A stretch of DNA of 43,726 nucleotides from an uncultured Flavobacterium sp. (GTDB lineage: Bacteria > Bacteroidota > Bacteroidia > Flavobacteriales > Flavobacteriaceae). Location of the stretch: contig NZ_CAMLMK010000011.1 of NCBI RefSeq assembly GCF_946481155.1, positions 1 through 43,726 of the forward strand, in the 5' to 3' direction. Below the pieces are notes generated by a model. It made no database searches and had not been told where the DNA came from. It saw only the letters and a program-made list of their open reading frames with translations. Position numbers and translations under genes: made by a program. Numbering within the stretch: position 1 is the first letter of the stretch; every line of letters starts with the position of its first letter. Positions 32,244 to 40,094 of this stretch are shown piece after piece.

Positions 32244-32636
32244 ATGAAACCAAAAAAAATATGGGCAAATCTTGGCGTTAAAGATGTTGAGCAAACCAGA
32301 AAGTTTTATACTGCTTTGGGTTTTACCCGAAATGGAGAATGTAACAGTGAGGAACTTGTCAGTTTCTTTATTGGGGATGATGATTTTATAGTGCACTTCT
32401 TTGCGAATGATGTTTTACAAAAGGCAATAAAAGGAGCGCTTTCCGATTTGAAACAGGGAAATGAGATTATCTTCACCCTTTCTGCTGAAAACAAAGACGA
32501 AGTAGATGCATGGGCAGAGGAAGTCAGAAACGCAGGCGGAAAGCTGGTCAGTGAACCGGCTGAATTTGGCAAAGGTTATTATGGATTTGATTTTGCAGAC
32601 CCGGACGGACACAAATGGAATGTATTTTATATGTAA
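32244..32636 (+). CDS. VOC family protein (glyoxalase/bleomycin-resistance fold)
   Basis: A single VOC domain of 130 residues: two babbab modules. IWANLGVKDVEQTRKFYTALGFTRN is the first strand-helix, and GFDFADPDGHKWNVFYM the last, with a Glu/His metal-binding pattern only partly present (H near 122; the first position is not clear). So it may be a metal-independent or binding-only member. It stands alone on the plus strand, divergent from the DoxX-like operon. The substrate is unknown. Confidence 0.9.
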   Translation: MKPKKIWANLGVKDVEQTRKFYTALGFTRNGECNSEELVSFFIGDDDFIVHFFANDVLQKAIKGALSDLKQGNEIIFTLSAENKDEVDAWAEEVRNAGGKLVSEPAEFGKGYYGFDFADPDGHKWNVFYM

Positions 32637-32757
32637 TTTAAAAAGGTGTAAGAATCTTTTTTTTTAAAACCTGGTTTATCCCGCAAGCAATCAAATATTA
32701 TTTTTGATTTCTTTCTTTTTTAGCCAATTTATGATTTTCACTTAGTTTTCCTTTTTA

Positions 32758-33225
32758 TTAAATAGTTCGTAATTTTTGATATAATGCTAAATCAAAAACA
32801 TGTGCTTTACATAAATTTATAAAATCGGAGTTAACGAATCTAAGCGAGACTTTACTTTCTGTTAAATAAATTTCTTTAGAATCCTCATTTTGAGAATCTG
32901 CCAATAAGTATTTTGTATTCGTATCTTTTAAAAAATTCTCAAAATCAGCAAGCTTAGTCTTAAATCCGATTTGAAAGTTTTTAGATTTTATGTTTAAGTT
33001 ATACATCTTTTCAGTTTCGTATTCAAAATCAAATGATAGCCCGATAACAGTATTTTTGAGGCAGGTTATTTGGAAACTATCGCTATTTACTTCTAAGGTA
33101 TGAAGACTTGGAATATCGTCTTCTTCACTAGTCAATTCTTCCAAATTCATTTTAGAATTGGAAATGGAATCACCAATTTTTATACCTTTAATTTGACCTT
33201 TAAAAATGAATTCAGAAATGTCCAT
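32758..33225 (-). CDS. Hypothetical soluble protein, immunity-like
   Basis: A 155-residue beta-rich cytosolic protein. The opening MDISEFIFKGQIKGIKIGDSI followed by ITCLKNTVIGLSFDFEYETEKMYNL and the internal K-x-F-Q-I-G-F-K-T resemble a family of small proteins found next to toxin genes. I cannot name the family with confidence. It lies 18 nt after an ankyrin gene of the same strand; both are probably one unit behind the promoter at 34953-34960. Confidence 0.55.
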   Translation of the reverse strand: MDISEFIFKGQIKGIKIGDSISNSKMNLEELTSEEDDIPSLHTLEVNSDSFQITCLKNTVIGLSFDFEYETEKMYNLNIKSKNFQIGFKTKLADFENFLKDTNTKYLLADSQNEDSKEIYLTESKVSLRFVNSDFINLCKAHVFDLALYQKLRTI

Positions 33226-33243
33226 GCAAACGTTTTAAGTGGT

Positions 33244-33687
33244 TTATTTTAAAATCTCTTTTAATTCGGATGATCCGAATCTTTCAACAACTTGGCGTGT
33301 ACTTTCTGTAATTAGATTTTTATCCGCACCATTTTCAAGCAGTATTTTTACTATCGCGACATCTTTTGTATTATATGCTGTTAATACGCCTGTGTTTAAG
33401 AGAATACCATTTCTTTGGTTCACATCAATTCCCAAAGACAGGGCGAATGTAAATCCTTCAATTTCATTATTATGTACTGAATAATAGATGCCATCGTAAT
33501 CCTGATATGAGATATCAGCGCCCAATGATATCAAATATTTAGCGGTTTCAATTCTGGAATATGCTATTGCATTGCCAAGCGCTGCATCAATTTCAGTTTG
33601 AGTATAGCCAGAATCAAATAATGCTTTTAGGCTGGTTAAATTTCCCCATCCTGCATTTCGCTCTATTAAGTATTCCCGGTCTGTCAT
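33244..33687 (-). CDS. Ankyrin-repeat protein
   Basis: A 147-residue cytosolic protein with about four ankyrin units (GNLTSLKALFDSGYTQ, SRIETAKYLISLGADISYQD, NEIEGFTFALSLGIDVNQRN, KDVAIVKILLENGADKNLIT). There is no signal peptide. Short ankyrin proteins of this type often serve as immunity proteins or binding scaffolds. It lies 87 nt after the SRPBCC gene and 18 nt before a hypothetical gene in the same direction. Confidence 0.85.
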   Translation of the reverse strand: MTDREYLIERNAGWGNLTSLKALFDSGYTQTEIDAALGNAIAYSRIETAKYLISLGADISYQDYDGIYYSVHNNEIEGFTFALSLGIDVNQRNGILLNTGVLTAYNTKDVAIVKILLENGADKNLITESTRQVVERFGSSELKEILK

Positions 33688-33774
33688 TTTAAAGATTTAT
33701 CCTGATTGAAATATTTTAACAGGTTTAGTTTCATGTGGTTGTGTCCGGAATTGGTATGGGGAATTAAATTCAAA

Positions 33775-34305
33775 TTAATTTTCGAGAATATTTTTTAACG
33801 TCAACAAACTGCTATCCATATCTTTCGCAATCATTTTTTCTACCATTGGAACCATTATATTTAAAGGATATTTCAATGTACTGGCATTACTCCAGGTAAC
33901 TTTTGTCTGATTATCGGATAAAGATTCGGTCTCCATGATTACATGGGCAATGGCTGTCATTGGTTTTACAAAACGCATTTCTGTTTCAATTCTTTTCCCT
34001 TCGATGATGTTCTTAATTTCCTTTTCTCCCTGACCGGCATTTTTATTGCCGCTCCAGGCATAAATAAAGCCAACTGTCCCATCTATTCCTATAAATTCTT
34101 TTCTCCTGTCTGCGTCAACCGCTGCATATTTGTTGAATTCCTCTTGGTTTTTGAGCAGTTTTACATAGTCAAATACTTTTTGACGAGGGGCATCGATGAT
34201 AATTTCACGCTTGACATAATGTTCTTTCCTCATGAAAAGTGCTATGATTAATAGTAATGCGACAATCGCTGCTAAGAGGAGTAGAATTGTATTTATGATA
34301 TCCAT
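33775..34305 (-). CDS. SRPBCC family protein, membrane-anchored
   Basis: A 176-residue protein with one N-terminal transmembrane helix (about 4-25), then an SRPBCC/START-like domain of about 145 residues. The latter has YVKREIIIDAPRQKVFDYVKLLKNQEEFNKY, IKNIIEGKRIETEMRFVKPM and TKVTWSNASTLKYPLN. The family binds hydrophobic ligands. The extra N-terminal helix fixes the domain to the membrane. It follows the 34337-34915 gene by 31 nt. Confidence 0.88.
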   Translation of the reverse strand: MDIINTILLLLAAIVALLLIIALFMRKEHYVKREIIIDAPRQKVFDYVKLLKNQEEFNKYAAVDADRRKEFIGIDGTVGFIYAWSGNKNAGQGEKEIKNIIEGKRIETEMRFVKPMTAIAHVIMETESLSDNQTKVTWSNASTLKYPLNIMVPMVEKMIAKDMDSSLLTLKNILEN

Positions 34306-34336
34306 TTTGTTTTTTTTAAATTAACCATTCACTTTT

Positions 34337-34915
34337 TTAGAGTTCTTCATTTAAGTACTTTTTTATTTCGTTTCGGTTGTTAAGATCTATTATTTGGGTT
34401 AAATCCCAATCGTTTAAAATTAAATTATATTCTGTTCCAACTGTATATAATATTTCCTCCAGTTTGTTTTTTATTTCTTCAATTTCATGAAATCTGAACC
34501 CGGTAATAAATAAATCTTTTACAAAGTTATTTTCTGAAGTCACAAATATTTGTGCCCTATCAAAATTATATGCGACGGTATTTAAACATTTTTCTTTAAA
34601 CGAACTGTAACCGGAATATACATTTTCAATTTTTTCTAGCCCTAAATTTAATAGGATAAAATCTAGCTCAGTTATTACTATTTGTTTTTCTAGTACGTTT
34701 TTTTGATTAGTTTCTTCTCTAATATAAATATCAGTAAACAAACCATTTCCATCAGAATGCTCTTCTGCAAATTTGTGGATTTCTTTATTTTCATTTTTCA
34801 GATATTCAAAATTTTCTCTTGGACAAAACTCAACTTGTCTAAAAAAATCTTCGTGAAAATATGTTTCATTGCTTTGAAATAAATTCTTGAAAAATGATAG
34901 TATTTTGTTAATCAT
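34337..34915 (-). CDS. Hypothetical soluble protein, immunity-like
   Basis: A 192-residue cytosolic protein, acidic and rich in Phe and Tyr: SNETYFHEDFFRQVEFCPRENFEYLKNENKEI, and later FRFHEIEEIKNKLEEILYTVGTEYNLILNDWDLTQIIDLNNRNEIKKYLNEEL. The final part (NDWD..QIIDLNNRNEIKKYL) is the sort of tail seen in predicted immunity proteins. No family is assigned. It has its own promoter (34953-34960) and leads the unit down to 32758. Confidence 0.58.
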   Translation of the reverse strand: MINKILSFFKNLFQSNETYFHEDFFRQVEFCPRENFEYLKNENKEIHKFAEEHSDGNGLFTDIYIREETNQKNVLEKQIVITELDFILLNLGLEKIENVYSGYSSFKEKCLNTVAYNFDRAQIFVTSENNFVKDLFITGFRFHEIEEIKNKLEEILYTVGTEYNLILNDWDLTQIIDLNNRNEIKKYLNEEL

Positions 34916-34952
34916 GTTTTTGATTTTGCAACTTCGTTTCTTGTAGCACAGT

Positions 34953-34960
34953 CAAATATA
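34953..34960 (-). promoter_or_regulatory. TAnnTTTG -7 element of the 34915-32758 unit
   Basis: TATATTTG on the minus strand, 38 nt before the ATG at 34915. Confidence 0.55.
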
Positions 34961-35070
34961 CGGCATTCGATTAAGTTTTAAACTCACTAATGGCAGAAGT
35001 GATTTTAGCTATCTTTTAGAGGTCTTTTGTTTATTGAACGAAATAAATAACAGAGAATCGGCTTTACGAC

Positions 35071-35571
35071 TTATTTTTTTTCAAAAACTAATCTACTATT
35101 GGAAATTGCTTCTTCTTGAGTTTTACTTACAATTTTACCATTTAAGGAATCTTTTTCCAGTTCTTGGAATAAGGATTTAAACACTTTGAACTTTATGTTG
35201 TCGGGGTTTACATATAGATAGTTGAAGACAATTTCTTTTTCACCAATATATTTAATCCTGACAGTGTGCGTCGGACCGCAGTACCAGAGGTTCTTTTTAA
35301 ATTTGAATCTATAGTTCGTTTCTGTATTGTTCGTTTGTTTTAGAATGGAATCAAGAAGACTTTTACTAACGTCAGATTTATAAGTTAAAAGAACAGAATC
35401 ACCTTGTTGTTTTTGAATTGTTTCAGCAATTCCCCTGTTATTTATCTTAGACTAAAGTAAATAATACTTAGGAAAATTATAATTGGACATAATTTCTATA
35501 GATTCAATTTGTTTGTCCTTTGGCGAACAGCTACAAATAATCAGTACAATTAATAGAGTCCATTATTTCAT
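35071..35571 (-). pseudogene. Lipoprotein pseudogene with two in-frame stops
   Basis: One frame runs from the ATG at 35571 to a TAA at 35071-35073 (167 codons). It is broken only by TAA at codon 3 (35563-35565) and TAG at codon 40 (35452-35454). Its start reads M-K-stop-W-TLLIVLIICSC, a lipoprotein signal with Cys15. The remaining frame reads SLLDSILKQTNNTETNYRFKFKKNLWYCGP, then VRIKYIGEKEIVFNYLYVNPDNIKF. The coherent frame between stops shows that it was coding. No intact start exists downstream that keeps the signal. The gene is dead, or two bases are miscalled. Confidence 0.8.
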
Positions 35572-35601
35572 TATACTTAAGCTTGAAATTATTTTGCTGA
35601 A

Positions 35602-36327
35602 TTATCTTTTTATTTGTAAAAGCCACGGTGTTAAAGCCAGAGAAATTAAACCTGCTGAAATTCCTGTTGCAATTATGTGTCCGTATAATTTATAATCAAG
35701 CCCACTTAAAATCCGGGCAGCTATAATTACTAGCGTTAGAAAAATTAAAATACTCCAGTACTTCAGATTTGTTCCTTCTTTTACACTTTTATCTACAGGA
35801 AGTTTTAGTATAGAATAAGCAATTATTAGTGCGCCAATCAGAGTACTTGAATGTTGTAGAATTTTCAGTAAGGGAATTTGACTTCCGAAAAAGTGCATCG
35901 TATTTGTGAGTTTAGGAATTTTTTCAACGAAATAACCGTGATCGTGAGTAAAACTATCCCAAAATATATGTGATGCTGCGCCAATTAAAATGGAAACACT
36001 CACCACAATCCAATTTTCTTTAAAATAGATGTTCCAATCAAACTGTTTAAAAACTGCAACTCTGGATTTTAAAATCATTGGCAGGTTATCAAAAAGACTA
36101 TTACGTATGCAATTATGAAAGATGAAAGCAAGCAGTAATCCTAAAATCAAGTCAAACCAGAAAAGCCCGCTCAAAGTGTGACTGTAATTACTTTGAATTT
36201 TCATTCTTAAAAAATATTCAAAATCGGGTGTTACGCTGCCAATTATAAGTCCGGTCAATGAAAACCATTTTTTTGGTAAAAAAGACAACGGTAAAATGAT
36301 GGCAGGATGCGAAAATGTAAATGGCAT
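35602..36327 (-). CDS. DUF4184 family membrane protein
   Basis: A 241-residue multi-helix protein with the DUF4184 signature: MPFTFSHPAIILPL, GSVTPDFEYFLRMK and the histidine/Asp-rich HIFWDSFTHDHGYFVE. About six membrane helices follow. The conserved His and Asp residues near the membrane face (SHP, PDFEYF, HIFWDSFTHDHG) recall membrane metal-dependent hydrolases of the LexA-binding/YdjM type, but the activity is unknown. It is single, between the lipoprotein pseudogene and the RibD-like gene. Confidence 0.9.
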   Translation of the reverse strand: MPFTFSHPAIILPLSFLPKKWFSLTGLIIGSVTPDFEYFLRMKIQSNYSHTLSGLFWFDLILGLLLAFIFHNCIRNSLFDNLPMILKSRVAVFKQFDWNIYFKENWIVVSVSILIGAASHIFWDSFTHDHGYFVEKIPKLTNTMHFFGSQIPLLKILQHSSTLIGALIIAYSILKLPVDKSVKEGTNLKYWSILIFLTLVIIAARILSGLDYKLYGHIIATGISAGLISLALTPWLLQIKR

Positions 36328-36448
36328 TTTTGGGTTTTCTACTTTGTAATTTTAATAGTTTCTTTTTTCAATAACTGCTATTTTCGAAAGATATTGCTGC
36401 AATTGGGGTATTTTATTTTGGTTTAACTACATACCTTAAACTAAGCAA

Positions 36449-37003
36449 TTATCTTTTTGTCGGCTCATAGTAAAGTGTTACGGCACCGCAAGCAAATATT
36501 TTGGTTTTTAAGAGTTTGAGATCAACTCTGTCCCTGACATTTTTAAATAATGGCAAGCCGCTTCCTAAAACAATTGGCTGAACACTAATCTGGTACTCAT
36601 CAATTAAGTTAAGTAGCATCAAAGCCAGTATTAAACTTCGGCTGCCAACTAAAATGTTTTTACCTGGTTGTTGTTTAAGTTCTAAAATATCTTCTTTAAT
36701 GATTTCGTGTTTCAACTCTGTATTTTTCCAGTTAACAGTTTCCAGTGTGCGGGAAAAAACAATTTTTGGGATAACGTCTATTAAGACTGCAAATTCATCA
36801 ATTGGTTTGTTGCCAGTGGGGTTTTTTACGACAGAGGGCCAATAACTTTCCATAAGCTGATAGGTTATTCTTCCGTATAAAAGAGTACCTGTATTACTTA
36901 ATAGCTCATTGTAATGTTGATGTATTTCATCATCTGCAATTAATGCTGTATGGTCGCAAAACCCGTCAAGGGTCATATTGATTGCTGCAATTACTTTTCT
37001 CAT
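36449..37003 (-). CDS. Dihydrofolate reductase family protein (RibD C-terminal-like)
   Basis: A 184-residue single-domain protein of the RibD_C/DHFR-like fold: MRKVIAAINMTLDGFCDH, LLYGRITYQLMESYWP, IPKIVFSRTLETVNWKNTEL, ILVGSRSLILALMLLNLIDEYQISVQPIVLGSGLPLF. The GR-xTYxxMxxYWP motif binds NAD(P)H. Members are reductases of unknown substrate in most genomes. It is flanked by degenerate cassette-type repeat sequence and has its own near-consensus promoter (37036-37043). Confidence 0.9.
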   Translation of the reverse strand: MRKVIAAINMTLDGFCDHTALIADDEIHQHYNELLSNTGTLLYGRITYQLMESYWPSVVKNPTGNKPIDEFAVLIDVIPKIVFSRTLETVNWKNTELKHEIIKEDILELKQQPGKNILVGSRSLILALMLLNLIDEYQISVQPIVLGSGLPLFKNVRDRVDLKLLKTKIFACGAVTLYYEPTKR

Positions 37004-37030
37004 ATTTTGCTTTTAATTGTCCTATATCAG

Positions 37031-37140
37031 TAAGCTAAATATACAAAAAAGAAGTTTCAGTTTTTCTTAAAACGCTGCTTGCGTAAAGTAATTAGTGATG
37101 TAAACCTAATTATAGACAGTTTTTCTTTCTACTGTTGTCG
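37031..37140 (-). repeat. Degenerate cassette-type repeat with promoter
   Basis: It starts with the core taAATATACAAAAAAGAAGTTTCAG (minus strand TATATTTA, one base from consensus, at 37036-37043). It ends with GTTGTCG (37134-37140), directly beside the stop of the SRPBCC gene. One arm (CTTAAAACGCTGCTTGCG) remains near 37065-37083. Confidence 0.45.
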
Positions 37141-37632
37141 CTATAAAGTTTTCAATAGATTTTCCAGATTATTTATGCTCATAGTAAATCCTTCTTTGAA
37201 TCCCATTTCAATCATCTTTTCAAGACGGGCAAGCGATTCATTGTAAATGGTGATACTCACTTTTGTTATGCCGTTTTCTTCACTGAAATTGTAATCCCAA
37301 TCCGAACCCGGCAATTCAGGATTTCCATCTTCGTCTGCAAAAGCATTATGCATTTTAAAATTGGTTTTCGGCGTAATGGAAGTATATTCCTGAATTGACC
37401 AGCGCTCCATTCCTTCCGGGCTCACCATGGCATAGAATCTTTTCCCGCCCACTTTGAAATCCATATACTTTGTTTTGGATACCCAGGGTTTAGGTGCGAC
37501 CCACTGGTCCAATAGTTCAGGTTTTGTGAAAGCATCCCATACCAGCGAAAGCTCAGCGGCAAATTCCCTGTTTATGAATACCGTTTTTGTTGTTTTGTCA
37601 ACGGTAAAATCAAATAGCAAATTGTTGTTCAT
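37141..37632 (-). CDS. SRPBCC (AHSA1-like) protein paired with ArsR regulator
   Basis: A 163-residue START-like protein of the Aha1 C-terminal type ([36 protein letters not shown], then [16 protein letters not shown] and [26 protein letters not shown]). These proteins bind hydrophobic ligands. The gene overlaps arsR by four bases (ATGA), a standard pair in Bacteroidota. The repressor and the ligand-binding protein are made together; the ligand is unknown. Confidence 0.93.
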   Translation of the reverse strand: MNNNLLFDFTVDKTTKTVFINREFAAELSLVWDAFTKPELLDQWVAPKPWVSKTKYMDFKVGGKRFYAMVSPEGMERWSIQEYTSITPKTNFKMHNAFADEDGNPELPGSDWDYNFSEENGITKVSITIYNESLARLEKMIEMGFKEGFTMSINNLENLLKTL

Positions 37633-37949
37633 TTTTTATTTTTTTTAATTGTTGATAGTACACTGTCGAGTTGATTAAACTGTATTTCCCAAATTTCCCG
37701 GAATTGGTTTAGCCATTTGTCAATCTCTTTCATTTTTTCAATTTCAAGGGAGTAATAAATTTCTCTGCCTTGAAATTCTTGTTTTACCAATTCACACTCG
37801 GTCAAAATGCGCAAATGTTTTGATACCGCTTGCCGGGTCATGTCGAAGTTGTCAGCAATGGCGTTTGGCGTCATCGCCTGTAATGTGATCAAAGCGATAA
37901 TACCCCGTCTTGTTGGGTCAGCGATTGCCTGAAAAATGTCTCTTCTCAT
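37629..37949 (-). CDS. ArsR family transcription repressor
   Basis: A 106-residue winged-helix repressor: [21 protein letters not shown], then the [43 protein letters not shown]. It lacks the CxC metal site of ArsR proper (only one Cys, in the ECELV segment), so it belongs to the metal-independent subgroup paired with AHSA1 proteins. An exceptional nested dyad is centred on its promoter (37968-38011), and autoregulation is very likely. Co-translated with the SRPBCC gene. Confidence 0.93.
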   Translation of the reverse strand: MRRDIFQAIADPTRRGIIALITLQAMTPNAIADNFDMTRQAVSKHLRILTECELVKQEFQGREIYYSLEIEKMKEIDKWLNQFREIWEIQFNQLDSVLSTIKKNKK

Positions 37950-37967
37950 TTGTCTTACCGATTTTTA

Positions 37968-38011
37968 CGAAACCATTCAGTTGCAAATATACGCGCAACT
38001 TTTCGGTTTCG
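37968..38011. promoter_or_regulatory. Nested 44-bp dyad operator centred on the arsR promoter
   Basis: Outer arms CGAAACC (37968-37974) and GGTTTCG (38005-38011); inner arms AGTTGC (37979-37984) and GCAACT (37995-38000). The spacers are 4, 10 and 4. The TATATTTG -7 element (37984-37991, minus strand) lies in the centre, so binding would block the promoter. The symmetry 7-4-6-10-6-4-7 is perfect. Confidence 0.8.
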
Positions 38012-38222
38012 CAAATTTATTTCGTGTTTATTTTCAGGAAGTTAGAAAAGACAGACGGAATTGTCTATAGAGTGGGCTAAGCTTATAAATGCAAAACCAC
38101 TATTATTTTGAGGATTAAAGTTCAAATTTCTTGAAACTGTCCGAATGTTTTTGTCATTACTCATAAATGTTATTAGTACATCTGCTGTGTCTTCTTTATG
38201 TAAGCAAATATTTTTTCCGATT

Positions 38223-39029
38223 CTATTTTTTATTTATAATCAGACCTTGTTCCGGAATCCATTTATCATACTCGATATCTTCGGCAATTTTTTTTGCAAA
38301 TTCTTTACCTTTTATTTTAGCAACAAAATGTAATGCTCCATCAATCCCTGCTGAAATCCCTGCCGTTGAAATTACATTTCCATTATCCACAAAACGAACA
38401 TTTGGCAGTACTTTGGTTGTTGGCAATGCTTTTTGAAGGTCTTCAATTTGGGTATGATATGTAGTTGCGGTCAGGTTGTCTAATATTCCAGCTTTTCCCA
38501 TAATAAAGGCACCAGTGCAAACCGACATAAAATATTTGGTATTTTTTTTACGGGACTGTATCCACGAAATCACAGAAGCATCATTTGTAGGTTTGCCGTG
38601 ACTACCACCAAAGAAAACCATTACATCTGATGGAGGAGCATTCTCGATGCTGTAGTCCGGTAGTATTGTCAATACTCCCTGTGAAGTGATTTTGTCTTTT
38701 GTTCTGGATACTGTAAATACGTTGAACCCAGCAACGGTAAATACTTCCATTGGTCCGGCAAAATCTAATAATTCCACATTATCCTGTAAATAGAAACAGA
38801 TTGTTAAATCTTTATTATTTACATTTTTTTGAATTCCTGCATTTGTTTTAGCAATCAATTGCATATTACAATGCGGACATTTTCCTTCTTTTTCAAAAGT
38901 CAGATCATCACAACTTCCACCGCAAGGCGCACAAACGAAAATTTGTTTGTTGTTTTGAATATTTTCCTGAGATTTTGATTTATTGCAACCCAGTAAAGTA
39001 ATAAGAGCAATTAAAATTAGAGGTTTCAT
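38223..39029 (-). CDS. DJ-1/PfpI lipoprotein with N-terminal metal-binding domain
   Basis: A 268-residue protein with a lipoprotein signal (LLGC, Cys15). A cysteine-rich heavy-metal-type module follows (FVCAPCGGSCDDL.., GKCPHCNMQLI, about 31-59). The rest is a DJ-1/PfpI (class I glutamine amidotransferase-like) domain from about 75: LLDFAGPMEVFTVAGFNVFTV, VFFGGSHGKP, YFMSVCTGAF with nucleophile C171, and TTYHTQIEDL with a His. The latter is similar to isonitrile hydratase and to AraC-linked amidotransferase-like proteins. The envelope location of the DJ-1 domain and the attached Cys module are unusual. It stands alone behind a cassette-type repeat. Confidence 0.88.
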   Translation of the reverse strand: MKPLILIALITLLGCNKSKSQENIQNNKQIFVCAPCGGSCDDLTFEKEGKCPHCNMQLIAKTNAGIQKNVNNKDLTICFYLQDNVELLDFAGPMEVFTVAGFNVFTVSRTKDKITSQGVLTILPDYSIENAPPSDVMVFFGGSHGKPTNDASVISWIQSRKKNTKYFMSVCTGAFIMGKAGILDNLTATTYHTQIEDLQKALPTTKVLPNVRFVDNGNVISTAGISAGIDGALHFVAKIKGKEFAKKIAEDIEYDKWIPEQGLIINKK

Positions 39030-39070
39030 ATTTAGTTTATTTATTCTTTAGATTCAAGATGCACACTGAT

Positions 39071-39235
39071 ACACAATGTTCTGTGGCTTTATGCTGTGGA
39101 GGTTTTTGATAACTGAACATTGCAAATATACCGAAAAGATTGAAAGAAAAAACCTCACTTCGGAGCAGAAGAATATTTATTACAAACCGAACCACGGATA
39201 TCTCCAAACCGCTTTTAGCAGTGGCTCTTGTTGTG
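39071..39235 (-). repeat. Cassette-type repeat with promoter (copy A)
   Basis: The two arms carry TGTGGCTTTATGCTGTGG and CCGCTTTTAGCAGTGGC. The CAAATATACCGAAAAG core between them gives TATATTTG (39123-39130, minus) for the DJ-1 gene. It ends with GTTGTG (39230-39235) and is directly followed by copy B. The arms are more diverged than in the other copies. Confidence 0.5.
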
Positions 39236-39339
39236 AACTTTAATTACTAAAGTTTCAGTTTTCACTATAGTCAAATATACAAAAAGAAGTTTGGTTTCCC
39301 TCTAAAGTCCTGCTTGCATGTAGGTGCTGGTGTTACATC
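39236..39339 (-). repeat. Cassette-type repeat, promoter core and one arm (copy B)
   Basis: It has the core ATTACTAAAGTTTCAGTTTT, then ACTATAG and CAAATATACAAAAAGAAGTTT. The block is almost identical to the one at 41593-41645. TATATTTG lies at 39272-39279 (minus), followed by an arm with TGCTTGCATG and GTTACATC (39332-39339). Confidence 0.6.
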
Positions 39340-39378
39340 TTTGCTGTTTGAGTCACATTCGTAACCTCCGCAAAATCA

Positions 39379-40005
39379 CTAGAAATTATACCCAAAATGA
39401 AGTCCGGGTTCATAACCAAAGTATTTAGGCCATTTACTTTCCTTTAATTCAAAAGCTTGCGGCGTATTAGTTTTTACAGGCCAATGAGTCAGACCAATAG
39501 AGGGTTCTATAAAGAAACGGTTTTTAAATAGTTTAACCTGGTAACCCAAACGGTAGGTCATGAATAGTGTGTATCCGTTTGCAATCTTTTTATCATCCTC
39601 ATCATAATATTTTTGAAAAGCACTCATTGCATGAACGCCGGTATAGAGTCCTTTCCACCAAAAACGGTTGTATGCCAATCCAATTACATTTTGGCGTACA
39701 TGTCCGGGATAGTTTTCTCCCGGTGCATCAAATGATTCTCCCCAAGGGATGCCTAATGGGTAAGCAAACCTGGATCTTTTTAATTCTAAGAAAACAACAT
39801 CTTTAGGTGTTATCCTATATCCAACATTTAATTGTACAAAATGAGGCGGATTTCGGTCATTAGGAATTAGATTTCCTAACATCAGGAAGGTACTTCCAAC
39901 AAAATACTTTTTATAAGTACTGTCTTGTTTGGCATATTGAGCTTTAACTTGTAGCGTGCTTGCCATCATTAAAATCAAGGCGAACCATAAAATTTTCTTT
40001 TGCAT
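39379..40005 (-). CDS. Outer-membrane beta-barrel protein, function unknown
   Basis: A 208-residue protein with signal peptide MQKKILWFALILMMASTLQVKAQ and strong strand periodicity. The end, YEPGLHFGYNF, finishes in Phe as in outer-membrane barrels. The start at ATG 40005 is chosen because it gives the signal peptide. A TACTTTTG promoter lies at 40033-40040, and a dyad at 40071-40094 sits upstream of it. The adjacent Crp/Fnr gene, 82 nt upstream, is the obvious regulator. The cargo is unknown. Confidence 0.72.
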   Translation of the reverse strand: MQKKILWFALILMMASTLQVKAQYAKQDSTYKKYFVGSTFLMLGNLIPNDRNPPHFVQLNVGYRITPKDVVFLELKRSRFAYPLGIPWGESFDAPGENYPGHVRQNVIGLAYNRFWWKGLYTGVHAMSAFQKYYDEDDKKIANGYTLFMTYRLGYQVKLFKNRFFIEPSIGLTHWPVKTNTPQAFELKESKWPKYFGYEPGLHFGYNF

Positions 40006-40032
40006 GTCTTTTTTTATTGTTAGATGATACTG

Positions 40033-40094
40033 CAAAAGTAGATTGACAGGTAGCTTAAATACGTTCACTTAAGTTAAGAAATGACTCTTAACTT
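40033..40094 (-). promoter_or_regulatory. Promoter and dyad between crp/fnr and the barrel gene
   Basis: -7 element TACTTTTG at 40033-40040 (minus). The dyad AAGTTAAGA (40071-40079) / TCTTAACTT (40086-40094), 9-6-9, is centred about 55 nt upstream of the expected start. This is in the range of a Crp/Fnr activator site. The dyad overlaps the stop of the crp/fnr gene. Confidence 0.6.

Noticed and set aside
36328..36448. Region between the DUF4184 and RibD-like genes searched for a promoter or repeat
   Set aside because: No TAnnTTTG, hairpin or repeat arm was found there.
38145..38436. Open frames on the plus strand at the 3' end of the DJ-1 gene
   Set aside because: Antisense to a conserved domain, without promoter or recognisable features.
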